From: Ideonella sp.
GTDB taxonomy: Bacteria; Pseudomonadota; Gammaproteobacteria; Burkholderiales; Burkholderiaceae_C
NCBI GenBank assembly: GCA_016721465.1
Contig: JADKIA010000009.1
Span: 124,001 to 188,000 of the forward strand
DNA: 64,000 nucleotides
Direction of reading: 5' to 3'
A model generated the notes under the pieces. The model ran no database searches and had not been told where the DNA came from. It worked only from the letters and a program-made list of their open reading frames with translations. A program made the position numbers and the translations under genes. Shown here piece after piece: positions 44,530 to 53,602 of the stretch. Position 1 is the first letter of the stretch, and the number at the start of each line of letters is the position of its first letter.

Positions 44530-44557
44530 GACACTGTCACGGTTTCGTGACAGTGTC
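44530..44557. promoter_or_regulatory. Probable upstream activating sequence (perfect 12-bp inverted repeat)
   Basis: GACACTGTCACG (44530-44541) and CGTGACAGTGTC (44546-44557) form a perfect inverted repeat around GTTT. It encloses the stop codon of the sigma-54 activator gene and lies about 140-167 bp upstream of the predicted sigma-54 start site, a usual distance for an NtrC-type enhancer. No T-tract follows on either strand, which argues against an intrinsic terminator. Confidence 0.6.
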
Positions 44558-45901
44558 GGCTCGCTCCAGATGGCCGTAGATGTTCTGCCGCGCGACGCCT
44601 GACAGGCGGGCCGCTTCGGAGACATTGCCATCCGCGGCCTGCATGAGGTCGGAGAAGTAGGCGCGTTCAAACTGCTGGCGTGCCTCGCGGTATGGCAGGA
44701 GCTTGCCCGGGGCTTGCGCGACATCGGACAGCTTGCCGGGCAGGCCAAGGTCATCCACCGGTACGGGGCCGCCCCGGTTGATCACCACGGCGCGCTCGAT
44801 GGTGTGCTTGAGTTCGCGCACGTTGCCGGCCCAATGCGCGGCTTCCAGCGCGGCGATCGCATCACTCTGCAGCGGCCCGGCGGCCTTGCCGAACTTGCGG
44901 TTGAAATGGTCCAGGAAGAACAGCGCCAGCGGGAGGATGTCGTCGCGGCGCTCACGCAGCGGCGGCACGCGCAAGGGCACGACATTGATGCGGTAGTACA
45001 GGTCGGAGCGAAAACGACCGGCGGCCACCTCCTGATCCAGCGGCTTGTTGGTGGCGCAGATCAGGCGGAAGTTGGACGGGCGCTGCACGGTGCTGCCCAG
45101 GCGGACAAAGGTGCCCTCCTGCAGCACGCGCAGCAGGCTCACCTGCAGCTTGGGGCTCATGTCGGCAATCTCGTCGAGCAGCACGGTGCCGTTGTCGGCC
45201 TCCTCGAAATAGCCTGCCGTGGTCTTGACCGCGCCGGTGAATGCGCCGCGTTCATAGCCGAACAGGGCGGCCTCGACCAGCGACTCCGACAGAGCGCCGC
45301 AATTGAGTTCCTTCAGTGGCCCCCGGGCGCGCGCACTCAGCGAGTGAAGCAGCTTGGCGATCACCTCCTTGCCGGTGCCGCTCTCGCCTTCGATGAGCAC
45401 CGTGGTGTCCAGCGGGGCGGCCTGACGCAGCTGCGCCAGCAGCTTCTCCATGGCCACCGAGTGGCTGACCAGGATCGGCCCGCCGGATCCGGAACCGAGC
45501 GTTTCCTTCAGGTCCGCGATCTCGCGATAGGCACGGTCCATCTCCAGTGCCTTGGCGATCACGGCCTCCAGCTCTTCCAGGTTCTCGAACGGCTTGGTCA
45601 GGTAGTCATACAGGCCTTCGCGCACCGCCCGCATGGCATCGCGCACCTCGGCATGGCCGGTGATCATCAGCGCCGTCTGCCTGGGCCGGAGCCTGCGCAT
45701 CTCTGCAAAAAGGTCCAGGCCATTGCCGTCGGGCAGGCGCTGGTCGAGGATGGCCAGGTTGAAGTCGCCCAGGTCAAACGCCCTTCGCGCCTCGGCCACA
45801 TTTGTTGCCGTGACCAGTTCAATGGCGCCGCTGCGAAACAGGTTCTCGAACAGGCGGCGCGTGAACGGATCGTCGTCGACGAGGAGAATCTTGGATTTCA
45901 T
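44537..45901 (-). CDS. NtrC-family sigma-54 response regulator
   Basis: A 454-residue activator with three domains: receiver (1-120, phosphoacceptor Asp53 in LAILDQRLPDG, conserved Lys in YLTKPFENLEE), AAA sigma-54 interaction domain (Walker A GESGTGKE at about 172-179, GAFTGA at 219-224, LLDEIADMSPKLQ) and a C-terminal Fis-type HTH (GNVSEAARLSGVARQNIYGH). It activates sigma-54 RNA polymerase when phosphorylated. The start overlaps the stop of the kinase gene by four bases, so the pair is translationally coupled. The likely target is the promoter at 44403-44417, with the inverted repeat in this gene's own tail as the binding site. Confidence 0.93.
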   Translation of the reverse strand: MKSKILLVDDDPFTRRLFENLFRSGAIELVTATNVAEARRAFDLGDFNLAILDQRLPDGNGLDLFAEMRRLRPRQTALMITGHAEVRDAMRAVREGLYDYLTKPFENLEELEAVIAKALEMDRAYREIADLKETLGSGSGGPILVSHSVAMEKLLAQLRQAAPLDTTVLIEGESGTGKEVIAKLLHSLSARARGPLKELNCGALSESLVEAALFGYERGAFTGAVKTTAGYFEEADNGTVLLDEIADMSPKLQVSLLRVLQEGTFVRLGSTVQRPSNFRLICATNKPLDQEVAAGRFRSDLYYRINVVPLRVPPLRERRDDILPLALFFLDHFNRKFGKAAGPLQSDAIAALEAAHWAGNVRELKHTIERAVVINRGGPVPVDDLGLPGKLSDVAQAPGKLLPYREARQQFERAYFSDLMQAADGNVSEAARLSGVARQNIYGHLERADTVTKP

Positions 45902-47292
45902 GGCTTCGTCGTCATGGGCAGCCAGATACTGAACCGGGCGCCGCCTTCCGGCAAGTTCTCAGCAAGAACCACACCACCGTGCTTCATGACGATGTGCTGG
46001 GCCACGGACAATCCCAGACCGGTGCCCGTGGGCCGCGTGGTGAAGAAGGGCTTGAACAGTTTGGCGGCGGTCGCGCTGTCGAAACCCGGGCCCGAATCGG
46101 TCACGCTGAGCTGGATGCCCGCGACCTTGTCGCGGTCTGCGACGGCCAGTGCCACATGCACCGGGGCCTCTGGCGCAGCCAGGACGGCGTTGTGAATCAG
46201 GTTGAACAGGGCCTGGCGCAGCAGCACGGGATCGCCGTTGAGTACGATGCTTTCGGCCGGTGCCGTCAAGTCCACGCCATGGCGCAGGTCGATGCTCTGC
46301 TGGCAAAACGCGATGGTGTCCTTCACCAGTGCCTGGATGTCGGTCGGCTGCAGCGTCGAGCGCGAGATCTGGTTGATGCGCAAGATCCGCTGCACGATGT
46401 CGCGGCACTCGGTTCCGGCCTTGCGCACCTCCGCGAGCAGCTCCGCCACGCGCTCCGGGTCATGCGCTTCGCGCTGCGCCAGCTGGGTCAGGTTGATCAC
46501 GCCCACCAAGGGGTTGTTCAGCTGGTGCGCAATTTCACCGACGAGCTCGCCCATGGCCGACATCTTCTCGATCTGCACGATGCGCTCGTGCTCGCTGGTG
46601 AGCTTGCTCAGGTTCGATTCGGCCGCCTGCTGCCGGTCGTAGACCAGCCTGAAGACCTTGTAGAGCACCAGGAACAGCACGATGCCGCCGCCACCGATGG
46701 TGGCCCACAGCAGGTACAGGCCTTGCTGAATCGTGCGGTTCAGGTCGTGCGGATCGCGGTACAGCGAGAGCACCCCGATGACCGTGGTGGCCGACTGGTC
46801 CGTGCCGTGGGCAAAGATGGGCACATAGCATTCGATGGTGCCCTCGGTTTGCCGCGCCTGGGCACTGGTGTCGAATCGGTTGCCCGCCGCATTGAACAAG
46901 GCCTGCACTTCGCCCTCCAGGGCACGCGCCAGATGCTCGCGATGCGCGCTGCGCTGGGTACCGACCAGGCTGGGGTCGTCCGACCAGATGATGGTGCTGT
47001 CGCGGTTGAAGACCTTGATGCGCGCCGTGCCGGGCAGTTTCACCAGGGTGCTGAAGCTTTGGTCAAAGCGCCTTCGCGCCGCCGCATCGGTGTAGTGCTG
47101 CATGTCGGCCGCTGAAACGTCCTGATCCACCGTCAGTGCGTAGACCATGTCACGCACGATGGCCGCCTCCCGGTCAATGATGGACTTTCGGAAGAACGGC
47201 GCCTGGATCAGGCCCGTCGCGACCACCATGACCAGGATCATCAGCAGGCTGATGCTCGCGAAGATTCGGGGCGGTGTCGTCAGCTTGAACAT
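45898..47292 (-). CDS. Membrane sensor histidine kinase paired with sigma-54 regulator
   Basis: A 464-residue kinase. Two membrane helices (about 10-30 and 191-213) bracket a periplasmic sensor of about 160 residues that reads like a double-Cache/PAS-type domain (ARIKVFNRDSTIIWSDDPSL). The H-box is GELVGEIAHQLNNPLVGV with His256, followed by N-box NLIHNAVLAA, DSGPGFD and GTGLGLSV. It lacks a HAMP-like linker of full length, having a short coiled segment instead. The ATG at 47292 was chosen because AAGGAC precedes it; an ATG six codons upstream has no such site. It is the first gene of a kinase-regulator-lipoprotein-TauE block. The signal is unknown. Confidence 0.9.
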   Translation of the reverse strand: MFKLTTPPRIFASISLLMILVMVVATGLIQAPFFRKSIIDREAAIVRDMVYALTVDQDVSAADMQHYTDAAARRRFDQSFSTLVKLPGTARIKVFNRDSTIIWSDDPSLVGTQRSAHREHLARALEGEVQALFNAAGNRFDTSAQARQTEGTIECYVPIFAHGTDQSATTVIGVLSLYRDPHDLNRTIQQGLYLLWATIGGGGIVLFLVLYKVFRLVYDRQQAAESNLSKLTSEHERIVQIEKMSAMGELVGEIAHQLNNPLVGVINLTQLAQREAHDPERVAELLAEVRKAGTECRDIVQRILRINQISRSTLQPTDIQALVKDTIAFCQQSIDLRHGVDLTAPAESIVLNGDPVLLRQALFNLIHNAVLAAPEAPVHVALAVADRDKVAGIQLSVTDSGPGFDSATAAKLFKPFFTTRPTGTGLGLSVAQHIVMKHGGVVLAENLPEGGARFSIWLPMTTKP

Positions 47293-47481
47293 TCGGGTCC
47301 TTGCGATCATCGTGGTGCGCCCAGACCGGTGGCGGCTTCAATGGATTTTGCAGGTCGGCCGGGCCCAGATCCAAGGCAGCCCGCCGTGCCGCGGCGATGG
47401 TCGCGCCGCCCTCGCGATGCAGGCTGCCTGCGACTCGCCCTGGGACAACGCAACGCCCCCGCGGGGCGGCCACCGCACCGC

Positions 47482-48501
47482 TCAGCGCGGCTGCCGGCCC
47501 GTCACCGGGTAGATCGGATCGGTGTAGCCGTAGCTGGACGCATGGCCCGCGGGCACCAGGGCACTGATGAAGCGCTCGTCCTCGTCCGTGAGTTGCACTT
47601 CAAGCGCGGCGATGTAGTCCTGCCACTGCGCCAAGGTGCGCGGGCCACCGATGGCGCTGTGGATCAGCCGGTTGTTCAGCACCCAGGCGATGGCCAGGTG
47701 GCCGGGGGGCAAACCGCGCGATTGAGCGTACTGGGCGAAGCGCTGTGCGAGCGTGAGCGACTCGGGTCGCCACTCGGTCTGCATCAGACGCGCATCCTTG
47801 CGCGAGGCGCGGGTGCCGGCTTGCGGCGTGGCATCGGGGGCGTACTTGGCGGTGAGCACCCCGCGGGCCAGCGGACTGTAGGCCGCCACGCCGAGGCCAT
47901 AGTGTGCGCAGGCCGGCAGCAGCTCGGTCTCGATGCCACGCGTCATCGCGTTGTAGGGCGGCTGGCAGGCGATGGGGCCGGGCACGCCGAGCCGGCGCGC
48001 GCATTCGACGATGCGGGCCACGCGCCAGGCGCGAAAGTTCGAGACCCCCCAGTACAGGACCTTGCCGCTGGCGATGAGCCGGCCCATGGTCTCCACCGTC
48101 TCTTCCACCGGCGTGATGTCGTCGTCGCGGTGCAGGTAGTACAGGTCGATCCAGTCGGTGCCCAGGCGCTGCAGGCTGGCGTCCAGCGCGCGGCTGAGCC
48201 AGCGGCGCGACAGGCCGCGGTCGTTGGCTTCCTTGCCCATCTGGTTGGCCACCTTGCTGGCCAGCACCCAGCGCGCACGGTCGGCCGCGATCAGCCGGCC
48301 GACGATGCGTTCACTTTCACCGTTGGCATACACGTCGGCGGTGTCGATGGCATTCAGGCCGGCCTCGCGCGCGGCGGCCACGATGCGGCCGGCCTCGGCC
48401 TCGTCGGTCTGGTCGCCGAACATCATCGCGCCCAGCCACAGCGGCGAGGTCTTCAGGCCGCTCGCCCCCATGGCGACGGTGCGCTCGCTTGGTCGGGTCA
48501 T
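47482..48501 (-). CDS. Aldo/keto reductase
   Basis: A 339-residue NAD(P)H-dependent oxidoreductase of the aldo/keto reductase superfamily. The tetrad is visible as Asp and Tyr in IDTADVYANGESE, Lys in WVLASKVANQMG and His in WIDLYYLHRDD. The barrel and the C-terminal SAIGGPRTLAQWQDYIAAL segment are complete. The family reduces many aldehydes and ketones, so no specific substrate can be named. It is followed downstream by a 189-bp gap before the kinase gene and is 33 bp downstream of pncB on the same strand, so may be co-transcribed with it. Confidence 0.92.
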   Translation of the reverse strand: MTRPSERTVAMGASGLKTSPLWLGAMMFGDQTDEAEAGRIVAAAREAGLNAIDTADVYANGESERIVGRLIAADRARWVLASKVANQMGKEANDRGLSRRWLSRALDASLQRLGTDWIDLYYLHRDDDITPVEETVETMGRLIASGKVLYWGVSNFRAWRVARIVECARRLGVPGPIACQPPYNAMTRGIETELLPACAHYGLGVAAYSPLARGVLTAKYAPDATPQAGTRASRKDARLMQTEWRPESLTLAQRFAQYAQSRGLPPGHLAIAWVLNNRLIHSAIGGPRTLAQWQDYIAALEVQLTDEDERFISALVPAGHASSYGYTDPIYPVTGRQPR

Positions 48502-48534
48502 CGCAGGCTTTCGTTGGTTGGCGTCGCCGGAAGC

Positions 48535-49728
48535 TCAGGCCAGCGCCGAAACGTTGAACACCTGGCGCAGGTAGGCCAGGAAGGTCTGGTCGTCGCACAG
48601 GATCTTGCCGGGGCTGTCCGACAGTTTGGCCACCGGCTGGCCATTGCAGTGCGCCAGCTTCATCACGATGTGCAGGGTGTGCAGGCCCATGTCGTTGGTC
48701 AGGTGCGTGCCGATGCCAAAGCCCAACTGCGTGCGGTCGGCAAAGTGGCGGTACAGCTCGAAGGCCTTGGGCAGCGTGAGGCTGTCGCTGAACACCAGGC
48801 GCTTGGTGTTGGCATCGATGCGCAGCTTGGCGTAGTGCGCCAGGGCCTTTTCACCCCAAACAATGGGATCACCGGAATCGTGGCGCAGGCCATCGAAGAG
48901 CTTGGCGAAATACAGATCGAAATCGGCCAGGAAGGCATCCATGCCCACCACGTCGGTGAGGGCCACGCCCAGGTCGCCGCGGTACTCCTGCACCCAGGCT
49001 TCGAGCGCGGCTTTCTGGAAGTCGCGCAGACGCACCCCAAGGGCCTGATAGGTCTGCAGGAATTCGTGCGCCATGGTGCCGATGGGCACCAGGTTCAGGT
49101 CGCGCGCCAACAGCACGCAGGACGTGCCCTTGAAGTACTCGGGCACCTCGTGCGCCAGCGTGGACACCACCTCGCGCTGCCAGGCGCCCGAGAAGCGCCG
49201 GCGCACGCCGAAGTCGAAGAACTCGAAGGCGTGGCGCCGCGCCGGCTCGCGGCCGAACTCACGCAACATGGTGATCTTCTCGGCCAGACGCTTGCGGCCT
49301 TCAGCCAGTGCGGGGGCTTGCGCCACATGGCGGAAGTACAGCTCATTGACGATGGCCAACACGTGGATCTCGAAGGCCATCACGTGCACCTGCGGGCCAC
49401 GCGCCACGATCTCCAGCGTGCCGGCGTTGTCGCGCACCTCGATGAAATCGCGCTGGAACTGGAAGATGCGCAGGAAGTCGACGAAATCGCTCTTGATGAA
49501 GCGCAGCCCGGCCAGATAGGCCAGTTCGTCGGGCTGGAAGCGCAGCGTGCACAGGTGATCGAGCTGCTCGTTGATCTCGGGAATCAGGTGCGCGAGCGGA
49601 TAGTCGTGCGCGTTGCGGCAGATGAAGACGTACTCGGCCTGCGTCTGCGGGTGCCGATGCAGCATGGCCTGCCACATCGTGAACTTGTAGAGGTCGGTCT
49701 CGAGCAGGCTGTGCAGGACGGGTTGCAT
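48535..49728 (-). CDS. pncB: Nicotinate phosphoribosyltransferase
   Basis: A 397-residue enzyme that joins nicotinate to PRPP, giving nicotinate mononucleotide in NAD salvage. Typical PncB segments are LLETDLYKFTMWQAMLH at the N-terminus, EFGREPARRHAFEFFDFGVR-like FGRE...FDFGVRRRFS, PIGTMAHEFLQTYQAL with the phosphorylated-histidine region, and FDGLRHDSGDPIVWGEKAL for PRPP binding. Length is typical. The ATG at 49728 was chosen because MQPVLHSLLETDLYKFTM is the family N-terminus. Confidence 0.95.
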   Translation of the reverse strand: MQPVLHSLLETDLYKFTMWQAMLHRHPQTQAEYVFICRNAHDYPLAHLIPEINEQLDHLCTLRFQPDELAYLAGLRFIKSDFVDFLRIFQFQRDFIEVRDNAGTLEIVARGPQVHVMAFEIHVLAIVNELYFRHVAQAPALAEGRKRLAEKITMLREFGREPARRHAFEFFDFGVRRRFSGAWQREVVSTLAHEVPEYFKGTSCVLLARDLNLVPIGTMAHEFLQTYQALGVRLRDFQKAALEAWVQEYRGDLGVALTDVVGMDAFLADFDLYFAKLFDGLRHDSGDPIVWGEKALAHYAKLRIDANTKRLVFSDSLTLPKAFELYRHFADRTQLGFGIGTHLTNDMGLHTLHIVMKLAHCNGQPVAKLSDSPGKILCDDQTFLAYLRQVFNVSALA

Positions 49729-49870
49729 AAGCGGTGGGTCGGCGATGCGGTGGAGGCCTGTCGGACGAGGGCCAAGTATAGGAGCGGGTCCCAAGCGCCA
49801 TGACCCGCAGGCACAGCCCAGTTGCAGGCGCCCCGCGCCGCCGGCCGTCGCGCAACAGGGCGCGCGACCG

Positions 49871-50665
49871 TCAGAGACTGAAGTCGTAGTCGATCGTCAG
49901 CGGCGCGTGGTCCGAAAAGCGCGATGCCTTGTGGATTGAAGCGGCCTTGGCCTTGGCGGCCAGCTTGGGCGTGGCCAGGTGATAGTCCAGCCGCCAGCCC
50001 ACGTTGTTGGCCCAGGCCTGGCCCCGGTTGCTCCACCAGGTGTAGGCCCCTTCGGTGGTCTCGGGGTGCAGCCGGCGGTAGACGTCGACCAGGCCACCTT
50101 CGGTCAGCAGCCGGGTCATCCAGGCGCGCTCCTCGGGCAGGAAACCCGAGTTCTTCTGGTTGCTGCGCCAGTTCTTCAGGTCGATCTGCTGGTGCGCGAT
50201 GTTCACGTCGCCTACCAGGATGAACTCGCGCTCGGCCTTCAGTGCCATCAGGTGCGGGTAGATGGTGTCGAGGAAGACGAACTTGGCCTGCTGGCGGTCC
50301 TCGCCCGACGATCCACTGGGGAAGTAGCAGCTGATGATGCTGAGTTTGCGTTTGGCGGTGTCGAAGCGCGCTTCGACGTACCGGCCCTCGGCATCGAAGT
50401 CGGCATCGCCCAGGCCGACGATCACCTGGCTCGGCTTCTTGCGGGTGTACAGGCCCACGCCCGAATAGCCCTTCTTCTCGGCGCAGTGGAAATGCCCCGC
50501 CATGCCGGCCACCTGGTCGAAGCGGCCGGCCACGTCTTCGGGCTGGGCCTTGATCTCCTGGACCCCCATACAATCGGCGCCCACCTTCTCGGCCCATTCG
50601 ACGAAGCCCTTGTTGGCGGCCGAACGAATGCCATTCAAATTGAGCGAGATGAGCTTGAAAGCCAA
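49871..50665 (-). CDS. xthA: Exodeoxyribonuclease III (AP endonuclease)
   Basis: A 264-residue DNA repair nuclease of the exonuclease III family. It shows SLNLNGIRSAANKGF, the catalytic glutamate in MGVQEIKAQ, the YFPSG segment, the GDVNIAHQQIDLKNW block, and the terminal SDHAPLTIDYDF with the active-site Asp-His. It cleaves DNA at abasic sites and degrades 3' ends. The start is taken as TTG at 50665 with GGAGT upstream; an ATG ten codons earlier would overlap the pyrE coding region. It stands head-to-head with pyrE, with only 9 bp between start codons. Confidence 0.92.
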   Translation of the reverse strand: MAFKLISLNLNGIRSAANKGFVEWAEKVGADCMGVQEIKAQPEDVAGRFDQVAGMAGHFHCAEKKGYSGVGLYTRKKPSQVIVGLGDADFDAEGRYVEARFDTAKRKLSIISCYFPSGSSGEDRQQAKFVFLDTIYPHLMALKAEREFILVGDVNIAHQQIDLKNWRSNQKNSGFLPEERAWMTRLLTEGGLVDVYRRLHPETTEGAYTWWSNRGQAWANNVGWRLDYHLATPKLAAKAKAASIHKASRFSDHAPLTIDYDFSL

Positions 50666-50674
50666 GGTGACTCC

Positions 50675-51358
50675 ATGAGTGTGGACAGCGGCCAACGGCA
50701 GGACGACCTGGCCCAGGATTTCGTGCGCTTTGCGGTGGAGGCCGGTGTGCTGCGCTTCGGTGAATTCAAGACCAAGGCCGGGCGCATGTCGCCGTATTTC
50801 TTCAATGCCGGGCTGTTCGACGACGGTGCCAAGCTGGGCCGGCTCGCGGCATTCTATGCACGCCGCTTGCTCGATTCAGGCCTGCAATTCGACATGCTGT
50901 TCGGCCCGGCGTACAAGGGCATCACACTGGCGGCGGCGGTGGCCATCGAGCTGGCGCGGCTGGGCCGCAACGTGCCTTTCGCCTACAACCGCAAGGAAGC
51001 CAAGGACCACGGCGAAGGCGGAACGCTGGTCGGCGCACCGGTGGTCGGCCGCGTTCTCATCATCGACGACGTGATTTCGGCGGGGACCTCGGTGCGTGAG
51101 TCCATCCAGATGATTCGTGCGGCCAAGGCCACGCCCTGTGGCGTGGCCATTGCGCTGGACCGGCAGGAGAAGGCCGCCGAGGGCGGGCGGGACCAGCCTT
51201 GGTCGGCCGTACAGTACGTTCGTGACCAACTGCAGCTGGCCGTGGTGCCGATCGCCAGCCTGAGCGACCTCTTGCAGTATCTTTCGACGACCCGCGACCC
51301 CGCGTTGGCCGAACACACGGCCCGGGTCGCGGCTTACCGCGACCGATTCGGAGTCTGA
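50675..51358 (+). CDS. pyrE: Orotate phosphoribosyltransferase
   Basis: A 227-residue pyrimidine biosynthesis enzyme that makes orotidine 5'-phosphate from orotate and PRPP. The PRPP motif is VLIIDDVISAGTS near residue 127; other family marks are FKTKAGRMSPYFFNAGLF, FGPAYKGITLAAAVA and AYNRKEAKDHGEGG. Length is slightly above the usual ~213. The ATG at 50675 has AGGTGA upstream, within the antisense of the xthA start region. The next gene starts immediately after the stop. Confidence 0.96.
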   Translation: MSVDSGQRQDDLAQDFVRFAVEAGVLRFGEFKTKAGRMSPYFFNAGLFDDGAKLGRLAAFYARRLLDSGLQFDMLFGPAYKGITLAAAVAIELARLGRNVPFAYNRKEAKDHGEGGTLVGAPVVGRVLIIDDVISAGTSVRESIQMIRAAKATPCGVAIALDRQEKAAEGGRDQPWSAVQYVRDQLQLAVVPIASLSDLLQYLSTTRDPALAEHTARVAAYRDRFGV

Positions 51359-52132
51359 ATGATCGCCCTGCACCTCGACGCCCCTGTCTGTTGGCCCGCG
51401 CTGCGGGTGCTGCGTGCTGCCATGGCGGTCCTGGTGCTGGGCAGTGGCCTGCTGGCACAAGCGCAGACGGCGGCCGAGCCTGTCGGCACCGGCGTGTACA
51501 CCTGCCTCGACGACAAGGGTCATCGCCTCACGTCGGACCGTCCCATCGCTGAATGCAATGCGCGCGAGCAGCGCGTGCTCAACCGCGATGGGTCGCTGCG
51601 CCGGGTGATTCCGCCCCCGATGACGGCGGACGAGCGGGCCGAGCGCGAAGCCGCCGACCGCAAGCTGGCTCTTGTCAAGGCCGCGCAGGCCGACGCGGTG
51701 CGGCGAGACCGCAACCTCATGAACCGCTATGCCGACGAGGCCTCGCACCGCCGCGCCCGCGAGTCGGCGTTGGACACCGTGCGCGCGGCCATCAAGGCCA
51801 CCGAGGCGCGGCTGAAGGAGCTGGCCGCCGAGCGCAAGCCGCTGCTCGACGAAGCCGAGTTCTACAAGGGCAAGGCCCTGCCCATGCGCTTGAAGCAGGC
51901 CATCGACGGCAATGACGCGGCGGTGGACGCGCAGAAGAGCTCGGCACAGAACCAGACCGTCGAGCTCGACCGCATCAACAAGCTCTACGACGCCGAACTG
52001 GCGCGTCTGCGACGCCTGTGGGGCGGGGCCCAGCCTGGCTCGCTCGGACCGGCGGTGCCGCCGGCCGATGCGCCGCCCGCAGCGGCAGCGGCCAGCGTCG
52101 TCAGGCCAGCAAAGCCTTCAAAAGCTCGTTGA
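51359..52132 (+). CDS. DUF4124 domain-containing exported protein
   Basis: A 257-residue protein with an N-terminal signal-like helix (residues about 19-36, RAAMAVLVLGSGLLAQAQ) and a DUF4124 domain (GVYTCLDDKGHRLTSDRPIA), common in beta- and gammaproteobacteria. After it come charged helices with coiled-coil character (about residues 85-205) and an Ala/Pro-rich tail. The function is unknown. It follows the pyrE stop with no gap and so is probably co-transcribed. Its 3' end overlaps the convergent gatB by about 32 bp. Confidence 0.8.
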   Translation: MIALHLDAPVCWPALRVLRAAMAVLVLGSGLLAQAQTAAEPVGTGVYTCLDDKGHRLTSDRPIAECNAREQRVLNRDGSLRRVIPPPMTADERAEREAADRKLALVKAAQADAVRRDRNLMNRYADEASHRRARESALDTVRAAIKATEARLKELAAERKPLLDEAEFYKGKALPMRLKQAIDGNDAAVDAQKSSAQNQTVELDRINKLYDAELARLRRLWGGAQPGSLGPAVPPADAPPAAAAASVVRPAKPSKAR

Positions 52133-53566
52133 CCTGGGCCGGGTTGGCCTTGCCGCGGCTGGCCTTCATCACCTGGCCGACCAAGGCGTTGAAGGCCTTG
52201 TCCTTGCCCGCGCGGTACTCCTCCACCGACTTCGGGTTGGCGGCCACCACCTCGGCGACGATGCGCTCCAGCGCGCCGCTGTCGTTCATCTGCTTGAGGC
52301 CCTGGCCTCGATGACGGCATCGATGCGCGCGGTGGCGTCGCCCGAAACCGGGCCCGCGTCCGCCCACAGCACGTCGAACACCTGACGCGCGGCGTTGTTG
52401 GAGATGGTGCCGTCACCGATGCGGCGGATCAGCGCCGCCAGTGTGGCCGCGTCCACCGGGCTGGCAGCAATGCTGCGCCCTTCGGTGTTGAGCCGGCGCG
52501 AGACCTCGCCCATCATCCAGTTGGCCACCAGCTTGGGTGCGCAACAGGCATCGCGCGCGGCCTCGTAGTAGCGGGCGAAGGGCAGGCTTTGCGTGACCAT
52601 GGCCGCGTCGTAGGCGGGCAGGCCATCGTCGCGCACGAAGCGCTCGGCCATCGCTGCGGGCAGCTCGGGCAGCGTGGCGCGCACTTCCTCGATCCACTGC
52701 GCGGCGATCACCAGCGGCGGCAGGTCGGGGTCGGGGAAGTAGCGGTAATCGTGAGCGTCCTCCTTGCTGCGCATCGAGCGGGTCTCGCCGGTGTCCGGGT
52801 TGAACAGCACCGTGGCCTGCTCGATGGCCAGGCCGTCCTCGATCTGGTCGATCTGCCAGTTGATCTCGTAGTCGATCGCCTGGCTCATGAACCGGAACGA
52901 GTTCAGGTTCTTGATCTCGCGCCGCGTACCGAACGGCGCACCCGGGCGCCGCACCGACACGTTGGCATCGCAGCGGAAGCTGCCCTCCTGCATGTTGCCG
53001 TCGCAGATGCCCAGCCACATCACCAGCGCATGCAGGGCCTTGGCGTATTCCACCGCCTCGGCGGACGAGCGCATGTCCGGCTCGGTGACGATCTCCAGCA
53101 GCGGCGTGCCGGCGCGGTTGAGGTCGATGCCGGTCAGGCCGTGGTAGTCCTCGTGCAGGCTCTTGCCCGCATCTTCTTCGAGGTGCGCACGGGTGAGGTT
53201 CACCGACTTCGGCGTCTGGCCGAGCATGAAGCGGATCTGCCCGCCCTGCACCACCGGGATCTCGTACTGGCTGATCTGGTAGCCCTTGGGCAGGTCGGGG
53301 TAGAAGTAGTTCTTGCGCGCGAAGATCGACAACGGCGCCACCTTGGCGCCCACGGCCAGGCCAAAGCGGATGGCGCGTTCGACGGCAGTGCGGTTCATCA
53401 CCGGCAGCGTGCCCGGCAACGCCAAATCGACGGCGCAGGCCTGCGTGTTGGGCTCGGCACCGAAGGCGGTGGACGCGCCCGAGAAGATCTTGCTGCGCGT
53501 GGAGAGCTGGGCATGGGTCTCGAGGCCGATGACCACCTCGTAGCCTCGAATCAGGGGAGCGCTCAT
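52101..53566 (-). CDS. gatB: Asp/Glu-tRNA amidotransferase subunit B, apparent one-base frameshift near the 3' end
   Basis: GatB of the GatCAB amidotransferase, which transfers ammonia to Asp-tRNA(Asn) and Glu-tRNA(Gln). The first ~422 residues are intact: GYEVVIGLETHAQLSTRSKIF, RKNYFYPDLPKGYQISQYE, EDAGKSLHEDYHGLTGIDLNRAGTP-type segments and DAHDYRYFPDPDLPPL. The frame then breaks after RIDAVIEAR: it reads ASSR and stops near 52286, while the normal C-terminus (GLKQMNDSGALERIVAEVVA to NELLKALLA, stop at 52101) continues in another frame. One extra base in the CCC run at 52300-52302 would restore it. The lost ~65 residues form the tRNA-contacting tail. A sequencing or assembly error is as likely as a true mutation. 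Confidence 0.85.
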
Positions 53567-53600
53567 CTCAGTACCGCCCGGCCGTTCCGAAGGTACTGAG
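53567..53600. repeat. Inverted repeat flanking the gatB start region
   Basis: CTCAGTACC (53567-53575) and GGTACTGAG (53592-53600) form a perfect 9-bp stem just upstream of the gatB ATG, adjacent to the GC-rich interspersed repeat. A stem here in the mRNA would lie over the gatB ribosome-binding site. Confidence 0.5.
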
Positions 53601-53602
53601 CG

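Noticed and set aside
44530..44557. The strong inverted repeat as a Rho-independent terminator of the sigma-54 regulator
   Set aside because: No T-tract follows on either strand, and the stop codon lies inside the stem; its distance from the sigma-54 promoter fits an enhancer better.
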